Shown piece by piece: positions 1-8,611 of a stretch of DNA of 64,000 bases; position 1 is the stretch's first letter; each line of letters begins with the position of its first letter. The notes below the pieces were generated by a model. The model saw only the letters and a list, made by a program, of their open reading frames with translations. It did no database searches and was not told the DNA's origin. The stretch spans positions 39,933 through 103,932 of the forward strand of contig NZ_RXNV01000013.1 of assembly GCF_003966265.1 (NCBI RefSeq), in the 5' to 3' direction. This DNA is from Shewanella atlantica. GTDB lineage: Bacteria > Pseudomonadota > Gammaproteobacteria > Enterobacterales > Shewanellaceae. The translations under genes were made by a program, and so were the position numbers.

Positions 1-2
1 GT

Positions 3-464
3 ATTAGTCGCTTATTCTACGTTTGCTTGTTTTTTAGCATATTCCTGCCGGCGCATGCCGGTTATGATCGTAACCAGGCTGTACCCGTTGAAAAAGTGGT
101 CTACGGTAGTATTGTTTCTGTCAGGAATATTACAGAGAAACAGCTGGTAGAGGATAGAAATCAAGGTTGGAAAACCTTCGGCGGAGCCCTTATTGGCGGT
201 GTCATCGGACATCAGTTTGGTGGCGGAAGCGGTAAGGATGTTGCCACCGTTCTGGGAGCGCTGATAGGCGCGGGAGTGGGAAATCGTCACGGGAGCTCGA
301 GCTATGTTCAGGAATTAAAGCTGGTTGAATTGATGATTAAACAAGATGATGGTGAGCAGGTGATGATTATTCAGGACTTAGATCAGGGAATGATTTTCAA
401 TACTGGCGATGAAGTCCGGGTGGTTTATCTTAAAGGCGGTGTTAGGGTCGACCGTGCCATGTAA
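3..464 (+). CDS. Glycine-zipper 2TM-domain envelope protein, 5' end outside the window
   Basis: The reading frame is open to the left edge, so the true start is probably upstream; a TTG at 27 would cut into the hydrophobic leader. The visible N-terminus is a signal-peptide core ending in a likely cleavage site after PAHA. The middle carries two glycine-zipper hairpin helices (GGALIGGVIGHQFGGGSG and VLGALIGAGVGNRHG), the pattern of the SlyB/17-kDa-antigen type glycine-zipper family. The C-terminal part is a small acidic beta-rich region. Such proteins usually sit in the outer membrane or periplasm. No lipobox Cys is visible, so it may not be a lipoprotein. The exact function is unknown. Confidence 0.75.
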   Translation: MSRLFYVCLFFSIFLPAHAGYDRNQAVPVEKVVYGSIVSVRNITEKQLVEDRNQGWKTFGGALIGGVIGHQFGGGSGKDVATVLGALIGAGVGNRHGSSSYVQELKLVELMIKQDDGEQVMIIQDLDQGMIFNTGDEVRVVYLKGGVRVDRAM

Positions 465-465
465 T

Positions 466-530
466 GGACTCATATGATGGGCTCATATGAAGGGCTCATA
501 TGAAGGGCTCATATGAAGGGCTGATGTGGA
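466..530. repeat. 13-bp tandem repeat, five copies
   Basis: Five consecutive 13-bp units follow the stop codon of the glycine-zipper gene. The three central copies are identical (GGGCTCATATGAA); the first (GGACTCATATGAT) and last (GGGCTGATGTGGA) are degenerate. This looks like slippage-expanded intergenic sequence. Confidence 0.9.
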
Positions 531-547
531 AGGTGTAGCAAAACCCG

Positions 548-587
548 GATAAATAAAAAGGAGCCAATTGGCTCCTTTTTATTTATC
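548..587. terminator. Bidirectional rho-independent terminator
   Basis: A 40-bp perfect palindrome is centred on GGAGCC-AATT-GGCTCC, with A-rich and T-rich flanks on both sides. It lies between the converging glycine-zipper gene and the minus-strand gene ending at 604, so it can terminate both. Confidence 0.9.
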
Positions 588-603
588 GCAAGTAGGATCA
601 GGA

Positions 604-960
604 CTAGAAACCGCGAGGTAGCTGTCCTTTTCCTGCAAGTTTCTCACGCCATAACTCTTTCGGTGTTTTACCACCGCTGGCATTAGCAGACTTGGCTTTC
701 TTCGCCGGCGCCTTTTTGGCTGCCGCTTTAGGCTTTGTGGTTTTAGCCACAGGCTTCGCTTTAGTTTCAGTTGCTGCCTGAGGTGATGTTGCGCCGTTCA
801 TTTCGGCTAGCATGCTCTCGAGTTCACTGAAACGTAGTGACTTACCGCCATCGATTTTGTACCAGCTTCCCTTTTGCTCGATTGTTACAGCACTACCTTG
901 CTTGTCGGCTAAGGCAGACTCTAACGCGCTGATAACCTCTTCTTTGGTCAGTTTTGACAT
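604..960 (-). CDS. Small Lys/Ala-rich tailed protein of unknown function
   Basis: This is a 118-residue protein. Residues 1-55 form a compact, probably alpha/beta head (KEEVISALESALADKQG, then a GSWYKIDGGKSLRFSEL segment). Residues 60-95 are a low-complexity Ala/Lys/Pro/Thr tail resembling histone-H1-like tails, and the protein ends in a short conserved-looking motif, TPKELWREKLAGKGQLPRGF. The ATG is preceded by AGG at about 8 nt spacing. The basic tail suggests nucleic-acid or other polyanion contact, but that is inference. It is monocistronic, convergent with the preceding gene and shares its terminator. Confidence 0.7.
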   Translation of the reverse strand: MSKLTKEEVISALESALADKQGSAVTIEQKGSWYKIDGGKSLRFSELESMLAEMNGATSPQAATETKAKPVAKTTKPKAAAKKAPAKKAKSANASGGKTPKELWREKLAGKGQLPRGF

Positions 961-1219
961 AGTTATAACCTATTTATTTTAATGTTTACCTGAAGGTTTG
1001 AGCCAATTTTATAGGTGAAACTGGTAAAAAGTCCAATTTTCACTGAAAATCTGACGTTTTCATCGATTTTATGAACATAATGCGACTAAAATCATAGCGA
1101 AGCCGGTAACGAACAGGCGATTTAGTTACCACTTAGTTTAGTTAATAATCAGCTGGACGTGAGGACTGTGTCATTATTTATACCAGTTACACTTCCAAAA
1201 AATAATCAAGGGCGTTTCA

Positions 1220-1972
1220 ATGACACGTACAGAGCTAAGCCGATATCTTTCAGAGTTACTTCAGATTTCCAACTATAAAGACTATGCCCCCAACGGATTA
1301 CAGGTGGAAGGACGCTCAAAGATCGCCACAATCGTCACAGGGGTGACGGCTTGTCAGGCATTGATCGATAGAGCTGTAGCGTTAAATGCCGATGCGATTC
1401 TCGTACATCATGGTTTTTTCTGGAAAGGGGAGCCTGAAGTCATCACGGGTATGAAGCAGCGTAGGATCAAGGCTTTACTCGCTAACGACATCAACCTTTT
1501 CGGTTACCATCTTCCGCTGGACGGCCACCCTATGTTAGGCAATAACGCCGAGCTCGGCCGTAGACTCGATATTTTGGATGCAGAGCCGGTAGAGGGGGTC
1601 GCCCAGGGACTTATCTGGCAGGGGCGCTTGGATACGCCTATGTCTGTCGAGGCCTTCTCATCTCAGCTAAACCGTGTGTTAAACAGAGACGCGCTACACA
1701 TTGGGCAAAGCAACGATGAGATTCAAAACATCGCCTGGTGCAGTGGGGGAGCTCAGGATTACATCGATATTGCGGCCGAACTCGGTGTCGATGCCTTTAT
1801 CAGTGGTGAAGTATCGGAGCGAACCTTTCACAGTGCCATGGAGTTGGATGTCCACTATTTCGCCGCCGGGCATCATGCGACCGAGCGTTATGGAATACAG
1901 GCCCTGGGCGAGCATTTGGCGAGAGAATTTAATTTAGAGCATCACTTTGTCGATATCAATAATCCTGTTTAA
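1220..1972 (+). CDS. NIF3/YbgI-family dinuclear metal-centre protein
   Basis: The 250-residue length is typical of the bacterial NIF3 (YbgI, 'GTP cyclohydrolase 1 type 2 homologue') family. Visible family marks are the N-terminal YAPNGLQVEG segment (about 22-31), the metal-binding HHG at 63-65 (AILVHHGFFW), the YHLPLDGH segment near 95, and the C-terminal GEVSERTFHSA and AAGHHATERYG blocks that complete the di-metal site. The biochemical role of the family is not settled. The ATG has AAGGGCG in front with good spacing. It is monocistronic, 81 bp before a serine-hydrolase lipoprotein on the same strand. Confidence 0.93.
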   Translation: MTRTELSRYLSELLQISNYKDYAPNGLQVEGRSKIATIVTGVTACQALIDRAVALNADAILVHHGFFWKGEPEVITGMKQRRIKALLANDINLFGYHLPLDGHPMLGNNAELGRRLDILDAEPVEGVAQGLIWQGRLDTPMSVEAFSSQLNRVLNRDALHIGQSNDEIQNIAWCSGGAQDYIDIAAELGVDAFISGEVSERTFHSAMELDVHYFAAGHHATERYGIQALGEHLAREFNLEHHFVDINNPV

Positions 1973-2053
1973 CCGCTTATCCCTCTTGAACTTTGACTGA
2001 CACGGTTGAAGAGACAAGGATTGAAACGCGGTTTCCTGAATTAAGGAGTTGTC

Positions 2054-3184
2054 ATGAAAAGTGTTGTCATGAAAAAGCTATCGGGTTTCTTGTTATCTTC
2101 TCTTCTGTTAGTCATTTCGGCCTGCAGCGATGCGTCGGATGAGGCTGAACCTGTGGGTCATTCCATGCTTGAGCAACAAAGGAGCGAACTAGGCGAGTTG
2201 GTTACCGCTTGGGCTGACAGGAGTGAGGTTCCCAGTGTTTTATTGAGAGTGCAGCGCGCAGACGTCACTGTATTTGACGGGGCTTCAGGTTTTTGGTCTT
2301 TCGCTGACGATGATGACAGACCTGTTTCCGCCAATGCCTATTTTCGCTCAGCCAGCGTAGGCAAACTTTTTACCGCCGTCACCGTGTTGAAATTAGCCGA
2401 GAAGGGTAAACTCAGTCTCGATGCCCCGGTCGGTTATTACCTCGATAGTAAACTGATCTATCCACTTTTTGGTGACTATAGCGATATGGTCACCATAGGC
2501 CAACTGCTGTCCCACACCAGTGGTTTAGCCAATATTGATAATGACCCGGCTAAAAACAGCTGGATGATGCAAAATTCAGAAAAGGAGAAACAACCACAAG
2601 AGTTATTGTCTTTTGCTGCCGAGCTTGGTCTGAAATATGAGCCGGGAAAGGGTCAGGAATATACCTCTGCAGGTTATATCTTACTGGGTCTGGTTATCGA
2701 GGCCGTCACTGAACAGGCCTATCACAGGGTCGTGCGTGAGCAGGTGTTGGCCCCTTTAAATCTTGAGAATACCTTTGAGCAGGCTCAGGGGTGGCCAACA
2801 GAGGTTGAACTTATCCATAGTTATGCCGGCGATTATGATATGAACCAAATTCACCCGAGTATGGAATTTGCTGACGGCGGCTTTGTTACCACAACGGCGG
2901 ACTTAACCCGGTTTGGTATCGCATTAGCAGAGGGGAGTTTTTTTGAGCGGCCGCAAACCTACACGGCCATGATGACGACTCAAGGCTCGGAAGGGATAGG
3001 GTTTGGACCATTTATCGACGAAAATTCATCGGGTGAACTCATCTTCTATCACCCGGGGCATTGGGGCGTCATGTTATATGTCGATCCCGCACAACAGCTT
3101 ACGATAGTCTTCAGTGTCAATCAGAGCGAAACAGATTATGCCGCTTTTCTTGAGCAAGTTTTGAAGATAGTGAGCGCTGAGTAA
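2054..3184 (+). CDS. Class-C beta-lactamase-like serine hydrolase lipoprotein
   Basis: This 376-residue protein has a lipoprotein signal peptide with lipobox VISAC (lipidated Cys24), followed by the beta-lactamase/penicillin-binding fold of the class C and D-aminopeptidase group. The nucleophile motif SxxK is Ser101-Val-Gly-Lys104. The second motif is Tyr-Thr-Ser (YTSAGY, about 204), not the usual YxN, and the third is HPGHWG near 335. That combination is common in esterase/peptidase relatives rather than true beta-lactamases, so resistance activity should not be assumed. The start is supported by AAGGAG 6 nt upstream; a second ATG lies 15 nt downstream. Confidence 0.9.
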   Translation: MKSVVMKKLSGFLLSSLLLVISACSDASDEAEPVGHSMLEQQRSELGELVTAWADRSEVPSVLLRVQRADVTVFDGASGFWSFADDDDRPVSANAYFRSASVGKLFTAVTVLKLAEKGKLSLDAPVGYYLDSKLIYPLFGDYSDMVTIGQLLSHTSGLANIDNDPAKNSWMMQNSEKEKQPQELLSFAAELGLKYEPGKGQEYTSAGYILLGLVIEAVTEQAYHRVVREQVLAPLNLENTFEQAQGWPTEVELIHSYAGDYDMNQIHPSMEFADGGFVTTTADLTRFGIALAEGSFFERPQTYTAMMTTQGSEGIGFGPFIDENSSGELIFYHPGHWGVMLYVDPAQQLTIVFSVNQSETDYAAFLEQVLKIVSAE

Positions 3185-3285
3185 TATTTACTTAATGAAA
3201 CTTTTCTCCTTTGAAACTTATCACTTTTAGGATAAGAGATGAGGGGGGAATGTAGATGAGAGAGAATGTAGATAAGCAGCTATGG

Positions 3286-4062
3286 TTACTCCTTTTTATT
3301 CACATAACGTTTGGGAGACTCGCCCAGTTTTTTCTTGAACATGGTGATAAACGCACTGACAGACTCATAACCCAGCTCTTCTGAGACCTGCTGAACAGTG
3401 TAATGGCTTGATAGTCGCTGTATGGCAATAATGATATGTAATTGAGTTCTCCACCTTCCGAATGACATCCCCGTCTCCTTTTTGATTAACCTTGTCAGGG
3501 TTCGTTCACTCATGGCGTAGCGCGAGGCCCACTGTGCCACCGTACTTCTGTCATTTGGCGCCGTCATCAATGATTCTGCTATTTTTCTTAATTTACTATT
3601 TTGAGATATCGGAAATTCCAGTTGGTTTGTAGGCATCTGAGCCAGTTCGTGTAGCAGAACCTTGACTAACAGATCGGTGGGATCTCCAGTTTCATAACTC
3701 TGAGGCAGTTGAGCAAAATGTTTAATGAGCTCTCTTAACAGGGGGGATATAGACAAGGTGCAGCTGCGTGCAGGTAAGTCTGCCACATGAGGTGCGATAA
3801 AAAGTAGGCATAAGGAAGCATCACCGGACACCTTGTTGCTGTGGGGGAAGCCCGCTGGGATCCAGACCGCACTTTGCGGAGGTGCTATCCATATCGCATC
3901 GGATATTTCACAGGTGATGTAACCATGCAGGGCAAGGATCAGTTGACCTTTTTGATGGGTATGAACGGGGAGCTCATCGGCAGGCTTGATGTCATTTTGC
4001 CTGAGACCTACAACATCGAGAGGAGACAGATCCGGGTCAAAGTCAGCAGTATTGTTCGACAT
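3286..4062 (-). CDS. nimR: AraC-family regulator with cupin sensor, NimR-like
   Basis: This is a 258-residue regulator. The N-terminal cupin half (about 20-110) contains HTHQKGQLILALHGY and VWIPAGFPHSNKV; the C-terminal half has two AraC helix-turn-helix motifs (about 165-255, including YAMSERTLTRLIKKETGMSF and VSEELGYESVSAFITMFKK). The closest named family I recognise is E. coli NimR (YeaM), which represses the divergently transcribed nimT. The same divergent arrangement is present here, with a 105-bp shared promoter region. The inducer is not visible from sequence. The symbol is by family resemblance and synteny, not by proof. Confidence 0.82.
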   Translation of the reverse strand: MSNNTADFDPDLSPLDVVGLRQNDIKPADELPVHTHQKGQLILALHGYITCEISDAIWIAPPQSAVWIPAGFPHSNKVSGDASLCLLFIAPHVADLPARSCTLSISPLLRELIKHFAQLPQSYETGDPTDLLVKVLLHELAQMPTNQLEFPISQNSKLRKIAESLMTAPNDRSTVAQWASRYAMSERTLTRLIKKETGMSFGRWRTQLHIIIAIQRLSSHYTVQQVSEELGYESVSAFITMFKKKLGESPKRYVNKKE

Positions 4063-4167
4063 AACTCAATATATGGCAGGTTTTAGGTATTAAATGGCAT
4101 TATATCTAAATTCAGCGAACGCCGAAATATTTATAGTTCCCACCTGTTTAATTCATCAGGTTCTACA

Positions 4168-5379
4168 ATGAAAAGAAGTACTCAAAGCGGATTATTGATA
4201 GCCGGAATATTACTGATCGCGGCAAATCTACGTGCACCTATCACGGGCGTCGCCCCGTTATTATCCATGCTCAGTGAGAGTCTCCAGTTATCAACAACAC
4301 AGGCGGGTTTACTGACAACCTTGCCGCTACTGGCTTTCGCGATAGTGTCACCCATAGCCTCATATCTGGCAAAAGAGTATGGTTTAGAGCCTTCGATTAT
4401 GGGGGCGTTAAGCATCATTGCGTTGGGGATCTTGATCCGTTCATCGGGAAGTGTAACGGCTCTCTATTTGGGGACTGTGATTCTCGGCTGCGGTATCGCT
4501 ATCGGAAATGTGTTGTTACCCAGCTTATTAAAGCGTGATTTCCCTGCCCGTATTGCAACGTTTACTGCTGTGTATGCATTGACTATGGGAGTAGGCTCCG
4601 CCATCGGCTCTGCCGTTGCTGTCCCACTGGCACAATTTCATGATAACGGCTGGGCCTTTTCGATGGGGAGTTTCATCGTGATCCCATTGCTTTCCATGGC
4701 GCTCTGGCTACCACAGATGAGAAATCACACTCAACCGTCGGAAGATACCCGGGGTCTTCCCCGTGGTGGAAAGGTATGGCGTTCGCCATTGGCGTGGCAG
4801 GTGACCTTTTTTCTCGGCTTTAATTCATTTATCTCCTACATCATAATCGGTTGGCTACCGACTATTCTTATCGATGCTGGTTACTCGGCTTCACAGGCGG
4901 GAGCAATGCATGGATTGCTGCAGCTATCAACGGCGATACCCGGCTTATTGCTAATCCCTGTGCTGGGAAGACTGAAAGATCAGCGCGGGTTAGCATTTAG
5001 CGTTTCAGCTGCCGCCATGCTATCTATATTGGGATTACTCTATCTGCCGCAACTTGCGATGTTATGGACCGTGATATTTGGCTTCGGTGCTGGTGCGGGG
5101 TTAATTCTTGGTTTGTCTTTCATCAGTTTGCGTACGGATAACCCACACCAGGCAGCGGCGCTATCGGGTATGTCTCAGAGTGTCGGTTATCTGTTGGCGG
5201 CTACGGGACCTGCCTTGGTAGGTTCTATCTACAGTGTGACAAACAGCTGGGAGACTCCTCTTGCACTCTGCGCATCGGCTTGCGGACTCTGCGCCCTGTT
5301 CGGTCTGTATGCCGGAAGAGGTTTAACGATTAACGGCCAGCAAAGCGCCGGGAGTGAAAAGGTGATTGTGGTTAGTTAA
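4168..5379 (+). CDS. nimT: MFS exporter of the CynX/NimT family
   Basis: This 403-residue, 12-helix major facilitator protein carries the CynX/NimT signature in its first helices (AANLRAPITGVAPLL) and TTLPLLAFAIVSP in helix 2. E. coli NimT (YeaN) exports 2-nitroimidazole; CynX accompanies cyanate metabolism. Divergence from a NimR-like regulator favours the NimT side. The protein probably sits in the inner membrane and exports a small organic compound; the natural substrate is unknown. No cyanase or carbonic anhydrase gene is adjacent, which argues against a CynX role. Confidence 0.85.
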   Translation: MKRSTQSGLLIAGILLIAANLRAPITGVAPLLSMLSESLQLSTTQAGLLTTLPLLAFAIVSPIASYLAKEYGLEPSIMGALSIIALGILIRSSGSVTALYLGTVILGCGIAIGNVLLPSLLKRDFPARIATFTAVYALTMGVGSAIGSAVAVPLAQFHDNGWAFSMGSFIVIPLLSMALWLPQMRNHTQPSEDTRGLPRGGKVWRSPLAWQVTFFLGFNSFISYIIIGWLPTILIDAGYSASQAGAMHGLLQLSTAIPGLLLIPVLGRLKDQRGLAFSVSAAAMLSILGLLYLPQLAMLWTVIFGFGAGAGLILGLSFISLRTDNPHQAAALSGMSQSVGYLLAATGPALVGSIYSVTNSWETPLALCASACGLCALFGLYAGRGLTINGQQSAGSEKVIVVS

Positions 5380-5584
5380 TCAGCCGCTTTCATATACAGC
5401 AGGTTAACATTTTTTAGTGATAACTGCTGTTCACTTCATCTTATCGTTTGTACCTCGCTTGGTGATTATACTGCGATGTTTTCAAGCTATTGATTTAAAG
5501 CTTAAAACGTCGCATGTCAATAGTGGCTGGCTTGATGGGATATCAATTAGGTATCTTTTATCTTATGTATCTAAAATGTTATTT

Positions 5585-5598
5585 TTGATGTGAATCAA
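5585..5598. promoter_or_regulatory. FNR-type box upstream of the frameshifted gene
   Basis: TTGATGTGAATCAA matches the FNR consensus TTGAT-N4-ATCAA exactly. It ends 60 bp before the ATG at 5659, a distance compatible with activation at about -41.5. Anaerobic control is inferred. Confidence 0.7.
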
Positions 5599-5658
5599 GG
5601 TAAAATCAGCGGTGTCTCTTATAGTGGGTGACAAATTATAATTAAAACAGAAGCCCAG

Positions 5659-6425
5659 ATGGAAAATATTGCAGCAAAAAAAATCGTTACACCACTTTCT
5701 ACCTTTACAGTTTCGGCAAGAGGGAAGAGCCGACTGGAGCCAATCGGCAATTTTCTGAAGACAAATTTCGCTTCACTTCCTCTGAGCCAGATTGAGAGTA
5801 TCTTCGGTTTTGTCGAGCGCTCGACCCTGTATGGCGGTCGGGCCTTTCAACAACGCCAACTTTCCAATAGCGATGTCTTACAACTGAATGAGTGGGGGAT
5901 AGGGGTTAGGATCCCGATGACCAACCACTTTGCCACTCGCGATGAATATCAGCAAAACAAACGAATTTTGCAGAAGTACCATAAGCCGCTTAACTCCATT
6001 ATCTGTACTAATGATGACTTAGCCCAGTGGATCCGCAATGACTTCCTGATTATGATATTGAAGCGAGTGTGATTAAAAATATTACCACCTCAAGTCAGAT
6101 TGAAGATGCGTTAGCTATCTACACCACGGTGGTTTTGCCTATGGTTGCTAACGATGATGATGCGCTATTAGACAGCATCGATGATAAGAGCAGGATAAGG
6201 CTGTTTGCCAACGCCGGATGCGCCTATACCTGTCCCGCCAGGATCTGCTATAAATCTTTTTCAAAGATGAATAAGTTTACCGGGGATGAGTTTAAGTGCT
6301 CACAGCCGATAAAGGCCCGTGAAAGTAAGGGCATGATCGATTTTGATCTGCAGCGCCTGCGAGATAAAGGTTTTCATAAGTTCAAGTTACTACGGGCGCA
6401 AGTAGGTAATCAAACCGGGTATTAG
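5659..6425 (+). pseudogene. Cys-containing protein of unknown function split by a one-base frameshift
   Basis: Two overlapping frames read as one protein. The first frame (5659-6072) makes sense to about codon 129 (...DDLAQWIRNDF) and then ends in a short unrelated tail. The second frame opens at about 6045 and continues ...PDYDIEASVIKNITTSSQ... to 6425. Adding one C to the CC run at about 6045-6046 restores a continuous product of about 254 residues. The C-terminal half has NAGCAYTCPARICYKSFSKM, a Cys cluster reminiscent of peptidase-U32-like or Fe-S TIM-barrel proteins, but I cannot name the family. Either the gene is decayed or the base was missed in sequencing. A perfect FNR-type box precedes it. 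Confidence 0.7.
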
Positions 6426-6493
6426 CTTGATAGGGTGTGGCTAGAGAGTTGTCTGGGGTAGACAATGAGACTTCAGTGTCTGGCTTAGATTAA

Positions 6494-6706
6494 CTAACCA
6501 CAACACTTGTTCCCTTCCTGCACAGGCGGGCACTTCACCGTACCATATGAGCAAAACACGCAGCAGTCACCTTTAAGCGGCCTTAGCAGCGTTTTACATG
6601 ACTCACACTCGTAATACCATTGACACGCATTGGTAGGCATCTCTTCGGTTTTACTATGCCCGCAGACGGGGCAGGTGATCTTAGAAACTAGCTCTATGGT
6701 CTTCAT
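6494..6706 (-). CDS. GDCCVxC-domain zinc-ribbon protein
   Basis: This 70-residue protein has an N-terminal zinc-ribbon pair (CPVCGH near 13 and CESCKTLL near 34), then the GDCCVFCSYGTVKCPP block and a C-terminal CCG. That pattern is the small GDCCVxC family, which has selenocysteine variants in some bacteria; here every such position is encoded as Cys. Members are often found near mercury or other metal genes. It lies downstream of the hyp operon on the same strand, separated by a strong terminator, so it is probably its own unit. Function is unknown; metal or redox handling is plausible. Confidence 0.8.
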   Translation of the reverse strand: MKTIELVSKITCPVCGHSKTEEMPTNACQWYYECESCKTLLRPLKGDCCVFCSYGTVKCPPVQEGNKCCG

Positions 6707-6780
6707 TTGGTGTCCTTAATGGACTCAGCGAAAGATGTACTCTATTGACAGATTAATGTTTCGAGAGGATAAGCGGTGTG

Positions 6781-6809
6781 ATAAAAGAGGAGGGAGCCTC
6801 CTCTTTTAT
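6781..6809 (-). terminator. Rho-independent terminator at the end of the hyp operon
   Basis: A perfect 13-bp stem (ATAAAAGAGGAGG / CCTCCTCTTTTAT) with a 3-nt loop and a T-rich 3' side on the minus strand, 100 bp beyond the stop of the small membrane protein at 6910. It could work in both directions. Confidence 0.88.
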
Positions 6810-6909
6810 GATCATAACAAGGGCTTCAAACATGCTTTTGAGTTTTTGTCTCGATGTTCGAAGCTCATTGTTCATCAAATACACAAACCCTTGCCTGAAG
6901 CTTTAGTTG

Positions 6910-7077
6910 CTATTGATTTTTTTTCCAGACAAATGCACCGGCTGCAATGATCACAACGGCTACTAATGGCAATATATCAAACATATGGTGGAACATGCCG
7001 ACACCCTCATGTCCTGAATGTGCCATTGCCATTGTCGGCATTGCCAGTAGTGCGATCATCGATAATACTGTCTTCAT
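6910..7077 (-). CDS. Small His-containing single-span membrane protein
   Basis: This 55-residue ORF is below usual gene-finder thresholds. The ATG has GGAG 6 nt upstream. The product has a classical signal peptide (MKTVLSMIALLAMPTMAMA), a short periplasmic His/Gly-rich stretch (HSGHEGVGMFHH), and a C-terminal hydrophobic span followed by KKNQ, so its C-terminus probably stays in the cytoplasm. It follows hypA by 86 bp on the same strand and ends before the terminator at 6781, so it is likely the last gene of the hydrogenase accessory operon. The four His residues suggest metal binding (nickel would fit), but this is inference and I recognise no named family. Confidence 0.7.
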   Translation of the reverse strand: MKTVLSMIALLAMPTMAMAHSGHEGVGMFHHMFDILPLVAVVIIAAGAFVWKKNQ

Positions 7078-7163
7078 AGGTAACTCCATTTTGTTTGTTG
7101 TAGGTTTAGTTTCAAAAGCTTTTAATCTTTAACACTTCAATTTGTTGGTATCTGTTAATAACG

Positions 7164-7511
7164 CTATTCTGTCTCGAGTTCGAGTTGCATCAATAACATC
7201 TCTTCGCCATCGGTAAGCCGTGTGTTGAAACTCTTACACTGAGGGCAGATGAGGTTTCTCTCCTCCAGTTGTGTCTGGGTGTCGCAATCACTGCAATGGA
7301 TCACAAGAGGCTGGATCTGCATCTCAAGTTCGGCATTCTTGCAAATGCCATCGAGTTTAAACGTTTCGAACGCCGTTTTAAGCAGCTCGGGTTCGACACC
7401 ACTCATGACGCCAATTTTTATCACGACCCGAGCAATGCTGTTAGCCCTGTTTTCGATGGCATGTTGTTCACACTGTTCAATCAAGGCGCTGACAATCGAG
7501 TACTCATGCAT
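7164..7511 (-). CDS. hypA: Hydrogenase nickel incorporation protein HypA
   Basis: This 115-residue metallochaperone works with HypB to insert nickel into the HyaB precursor. It starts at the conserved Met-His-Glu (MHEYSIVSAL), whose His2 is the nickel ligand, with AGGAG 8 nt upstream; a longer reading frame begins 14 codons earlier but would bury that motif. The zinc site is two Cys pairs, CSDC and CPQC, separated by about 15 residues. It is the last hyp gene, after hypE. A second, divergent HypA is encoded at 41224-41565. Confidence 0.96.
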   Translation of the reverse strand: MHEYSIVSALIEQCEQHAIENRANSIARVVIKIGVMSGVEPELLKTAFETFKLDGICKNAELEMQIQPLVIHCSDCDTQTQLEERNLICPQCKSFNTRLTDGEEMLLMQLELETE

Positions 7512-7577
7512 GATTAACTTCTCCTGCATACTTGCTTGCAGAGCCAGTGACAATAGAACTGTCTATCTGATGCATGA

Positions 7578-8609
7578 TTAGCAGATCCTTGGCAGTAGTT
7601 CACCGTGAGGGAGATCCAGATAGCGATTACTTCCCCAAGGTGTTTTGATAACGACTTTGCCAATGTGTTCATCGGTCACAGTGCCTATGATGGCGGCATT
7701 TTCGCAGTGACCATAGCGTTGCATTATCTCTAATGCTCCCTCAGCGATCTCCTGAGGAAGTGCGATGATAAATGTACCTTCGTTGGCTAAATCATGGGCC
7801 TCAAAACCATAGAGTTCGCACAAACCTTTCACTTCATCACTGATAGGGATGGCTGACTCTTCGACCTTAATACCGACATTTGAGGCCACGGCCCACTCAT
7901 TCAGAACTGCGGCTAATCCACCTCGTGTTGCATCGCGCATAGCATGAATGTCAATATTTGCAGCGATAAGCTGCTCGATCACCGGCCATAAATTGGCGCA
8001 ATCGCTGGTGAGATCTGATTCGAGAGAAAGTGCCTCTCTGGCCATCAAGATAGCAGCGCCATGACGTCCAATGTCTCGAGAGACCAGGATGGCATCACCT
8101 TGCTGAATATTTTTAACCGAGATCCCCTTGTGCAAAACACGTCCAACGCCTGAGGTATTGATAAACAGGCCATCGGCACAACCTTTAGGCACCACCTTAG
8201 TATCACCGCAGACGATGCGTGTGCCACTCTTAGCTAACTCGGTACGCATACTCGCGGCAATTGTCTTGAGCTTAGAAACCTCAAAACCCTCTTCGATGAT
8301 GAAGCTACAGCTCAAATACTGTGGCTCTGCTCCCATCATTGCCAGATCGTTAACCGTTCCCGCGATAGCCAGTTTTCCTATATCGCCGCCGGCGAAGAAA
8401 ATTGGGGCGACGGTAAACGAGTCGGTGGTAAATGCCGTCTCACCGGAAAGATTCAATAGTGCCGCATCTTCCTCGCTGTTTAAGATCGGATTATGAAATT
8501 CACTGAAGAAAATATCCTGGATCAGTGCGTTCATCTCTTTACCACCGCCACCATGGCTAAGCTGAACAGTTTTACTCTTCATTTTATTCGACACAGGTTT
8601 ATTCGACAT
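7578..8609 (-). CDS. hypE: Hydrogenase maturation protein HypE
   Basis: This 343-residue member of the PurM/AIR-synthase-like family dehydrates the carbamoyl group received from HypF to give the cyanide ligand of the NiFe centre. It has the N-terminal LSHGGGGKEM motif, the GDTKVVPKG ATP-binding segment, the DATRGGLAAVLNE motif, and the obligatory C-terminal Pro-Arg-Ile-Cys whose terminal Cys carries the thiocarboxamide/thiocyanate. GGAG lies 7 nt before the ATG, inside the end of hypD, so the two are translationally close. Confidence 0.97.
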   Translation of the reverse strand: MSNKPVSNKMKSKTVQLSHGGGGKEMNALIQDIFFSEFHNPILNSEEDAALLNLSGETAFTTDSFTVAPIFFAGGDIGKLAIAGTVNDLAMMGAEPQYLSCSFIIEEGFEVSKLKTIAASMRTELAKSGTRIVCGDTKVVPKGCADGLFINTSGVGRVLHKGISVKNIQQGDAILVSRDIGRHGAAILMAREALSLESDLTSDCANLWPVIEQLIAANIDIHAMRDATRGGLAAVLNEWAVASNVGIKVEESAIPISDEVKGLCELYGFEAHDLANEGTFIIALPQEIAEGALEIMQRYGHCENAAIIGTVTDEHIGKVVIKTPWGSNRYLDLPHGELLPRIC

Positions 8610-8611
8610 AG

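Noticed and set aside
466..530. CRISPR array
   Set aside because: Units of 13 bp are contiguous with no spacers; it is a simple tandem repeat.
2054..3184. True class C beta-lactamase
   Set aside because: The second motif is YTS rather than YxN and the protein is a lipoprotein, so a general serine hydrolase is safer.
6735..7132. Two plus-strand frames antisense to the end of the hyp operon
   Set aside because: The first contains the terminator stem; the second is antisense to the small His protein, whose minus-strand frame has a signal peptide and a good ribosome-binding site.
7512..7553. 14-residue N-terminal extension of HypA
   Set aside because: HypA must begin Met-His-Glu for nickel binding, and AGGAG precedes that Met.
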